64,000 nucleotides of DNA from Kalmusia sp. IMI 367209 (Eukaryota > Ascomycota > Dothideomycetes > Pleosporales > Didymosphaeriaceae): positions 496,001 through 560,000 of the forward strand of contig JAPEUQ010000011.1 of NCBI GenBank assembly GCA_027946365.1, in the 5' to 3' direction. The position numbers were made by a program, and so were the translations under genes. Every line of letters begins with the position of its first letter. Positions within the stretch are counted from its first letter, which is position 1. Under the pieces are notes generated by a model, which saw only the letters and a program-made list of their open reading frames with translations, did no database searches and had not been told where the DNA came from. This document shows positions 62,458 through 64,000 of the stretch, in pieces.

Positions 62458-63558
62458 TCATTCGAAAGAGATGGGCATACCCAGGAAACCGAATAAGACG
62501 GTCAAGAACAGACCCAGTATGGCAACTGTTAGGGCATTCCTCTCTGAGCTGTGCCTCTCGAACCAAGCTACAATGCGATTCGTCGGCGGGGGGTTGTTCA
62601 CGACATCAAGAAGCTCTACCAGTCGACCTCCCCAGAATTTATACTCAAAATCATCAGGTAACTCGCGAAGACTCCGTTCGAAATTTCTACTGTCCGGATC
62701 ATATCGATGTTTTCGAACGAATTTATCAAGAGATTGGATTGACTTTTCATCGTTCGGATACAATAGGTTCTGAATTGAATCAAGGGTCTCCAGAAGCAGT
62801 TGGGTGGGCATGAAACCCCTAGCGGTGAATTAGCAGTCTGCGCAAGACGATATTCATTAGGACACCTACGACTTTAGGGCCGATTTAAAATCGGTCGACA
62901 CAGGCTCATGCAGCGAACGCGAGAGGTGCGCCTTCAAATAGCCGACTTGGCGGAAAACCTTCACGGTGCGATGTTGACTATCGAACAGCAAATGCTCCGC
63001 TAGATTATCTGTCGGGCGAAATCGTACACCATAGCGCTCTCTCAACTTCCAAGCTTTCATTCTATTCCTCTGACCCAACGCGATCCGGATCCGTGCACGC
63101 ATGGCCGGGCTGTGAACTGGCGAAGGGAAGCAACTTTCGGCGAACTCAGCCAATGATTGGTCATCGGCCCAAGAGCGTGGTCGATAATCGCCCAACATAT
63201 GTCCTGGTGGCGCAGTCTGTTTAGAGGCGCAGTCGATCATTAGAGCAACGCGGAGCAACGTCTGGATGGCCCAATCTTTCTCCTCCTCTACCACATCAAC
63301 AGGGAAGGTGTCTCTGAAGTCTCTCTTAGTCTGGTCGGGTGATGCGATCAGCCTTCCGAGGGCTATTACCACTTCAGTGTGCTTGCAGTATGCCGCCTTA
63401 TCGATACTCAATGCAACCATCTTCTTTTTCCCAGGACCGTAGAACTGTTGCTCGTAGTAGCGTAAAAAGGTCTCATACTGCTCAGGGTTATGCGCTGCTT
63501 GGCCGTGCAAGAAAGTTTCGAGGATCTGTCTGGTCTCATTCACATTTGGAGAGTCCAT
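62458..63558 (-). CDS. Conserved-type fungal hypothetical protein with C-terminal membrane helix, 349 aa
   Basis: Two exons (62870-63558, 62458-62818) with a 51-base intron (62819-62869, GTAGGT donor, GCTAATTC before the acceptor) encode 349 residues. The N-terminal two thirds are helical and soluble (YETFLRYYEQQFYGPGKKKM, DWAIQTLLRVALMIDCAS, WADDQSLAEFAESCFP, HLLFDSQHRTVKVFRQVGYL). Exon 2 has QLLLETLDSIQNLLYPNDEK, FEYKFWGGRLVELLDVVNNP and ERNALTVAILGLFLTVLFGF, the last a single membrane helix near the C-terminus. I recall this layout (FH/VFR block, FP block, YWG-R-L block, ERN helix) from large unnamed fungal families in accessory regions. It has no assigned function. Confidence 0.7.
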
Positions 63559-64000
63559 TGCCGTGTTAGGTTGACTTCGAGGTTGAACACGATTGGGAAG
63601 GTTCCAGGCCTTCTCTTATATACAACCGGCTATAAGGCGATGCCTTCTCGCTCAAGCTTTGAATTGCTCAGCCCTCATGACCGGTTTCAGGTCATTGAGA
63701 AGGACATGCACAATTGTCCTAAGCGTCACTGATTTGCCTCAGCCTTCATACGTCATCGTATCGCGACGGCCAGCGAGGCTGCCACCCGCCACCGCATCCT
63801 CGAACCTTGTTTTGGTGTCGAGTCTATCCGGGTTTAGGGTGTAGCTCTTTGCGAAAACCACCGCCAGTCATCCTTGTATTCTGTCTTTTCAATCTCATTA
63901 TCACTCTGCCTTCGATTCGCGCACTCTCCATGGCTTCCTGAACATTGTCGTTCTTTTCCTGAGCACCCTGCATTTAGCTGGAGATCTCTACTATCGAGGG
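63559..64000. other. Right end of window, no gene seen
   Basis: This is the upstream region of the 349-residue protein gene. Short plus frames only. A neighbouring gene may begin beyond the edge. Confidence 0.3.

Overview
The window is nuclear DNA of a filamentous ascomycete. Almost every multi-exon gene can be spliced with short GT-AG introns, mostly 46 to 95 bases, that contain CTAAC or CTGAC-like branch sites. The families present are typical of Pezizomycotina: HET-domain proteins, a Zn2Cys6 regulator, a PDR-type ABC pump, LCCL and SGNH proteins, and plant cell-wall hydrolases of GH11, GH28 and CE2 type. The gene mix suggests a plant-associated Dothideomycete. That lineage call is inference, not something read directly from the sequence.

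Layout, left to right: the 3' end of a hexose transporter (1-917); a Zn2Cys6 regulator with a disturbed 3' part (2324-3897, minus); ribosomal protein eS17 (4527-5173); a large HET protein (6091-8841); a CUE plus RING-IBR-RING ubiquitin ligase (9386-11485, minus); a secreted CE2/SGNH esterase (11888-12928, minus); two adjacent membrane-anchored proteins ending in double-psi beta-barrel domains (13809-18398 and 18882-19679, both minus); a Cue1-like ER protein (20191-20858); an MFS transporter and a cytochrome P450 in tandem (21379-25551, minus); an LCCL membrane protein (26384-28219); a broken PAN/Apple-like secreted protein gene (28487-29328); a PDR ABC transporter (30767-35619); and two small four-helix membrane proteins (35862-36701 minus, 38688-39290 plus).

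The right half holds a HET/NB-ARC/TPR NLR-like protein (40026-43073, minus); a pogo/Fot1-type transposase scrap (about 43573-43860, minus); mitochondrial dihydroorotate dehydrogenase (44528-46201, minus); a GH28 enzyme (46830-48197); a CHIP-like TPR/U-box ligase (49212-50143); an Arg/Ser-rich protein with an unresolved 3' half (50541-51165, minus); a C2H2 zinc-finger protein (52517-53803); a 653-residue protein with an ATP-grasp-like stretch (54307-56268, minus); a GH11 xylanase (57527-58373); a small cysteine-rich secreted protein (58985-59440); a subtilase relic (60273 to about 60780); and a conserved-looking hypothetical protein (62458-63558, minus).

Three themes link the genes. Non-self recognition is represented by two HET genes, one of them a full NLR with near-identical TPR repeats. 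Ubiquitin-dependent quality control is represented by the RBR ligase, the Cue1-like protein and the CHIP-like ligase. Interaction with plant tissue is represented by GH11, GH28, CE2, the small secreted protein and the DPBB proteins. The gene-poor stretches (29.3-30.7 kb, 36.7-38.7 kb, 43.1-44.5 kb and 59.4-62.4 kb) include the transposase and protease relics.
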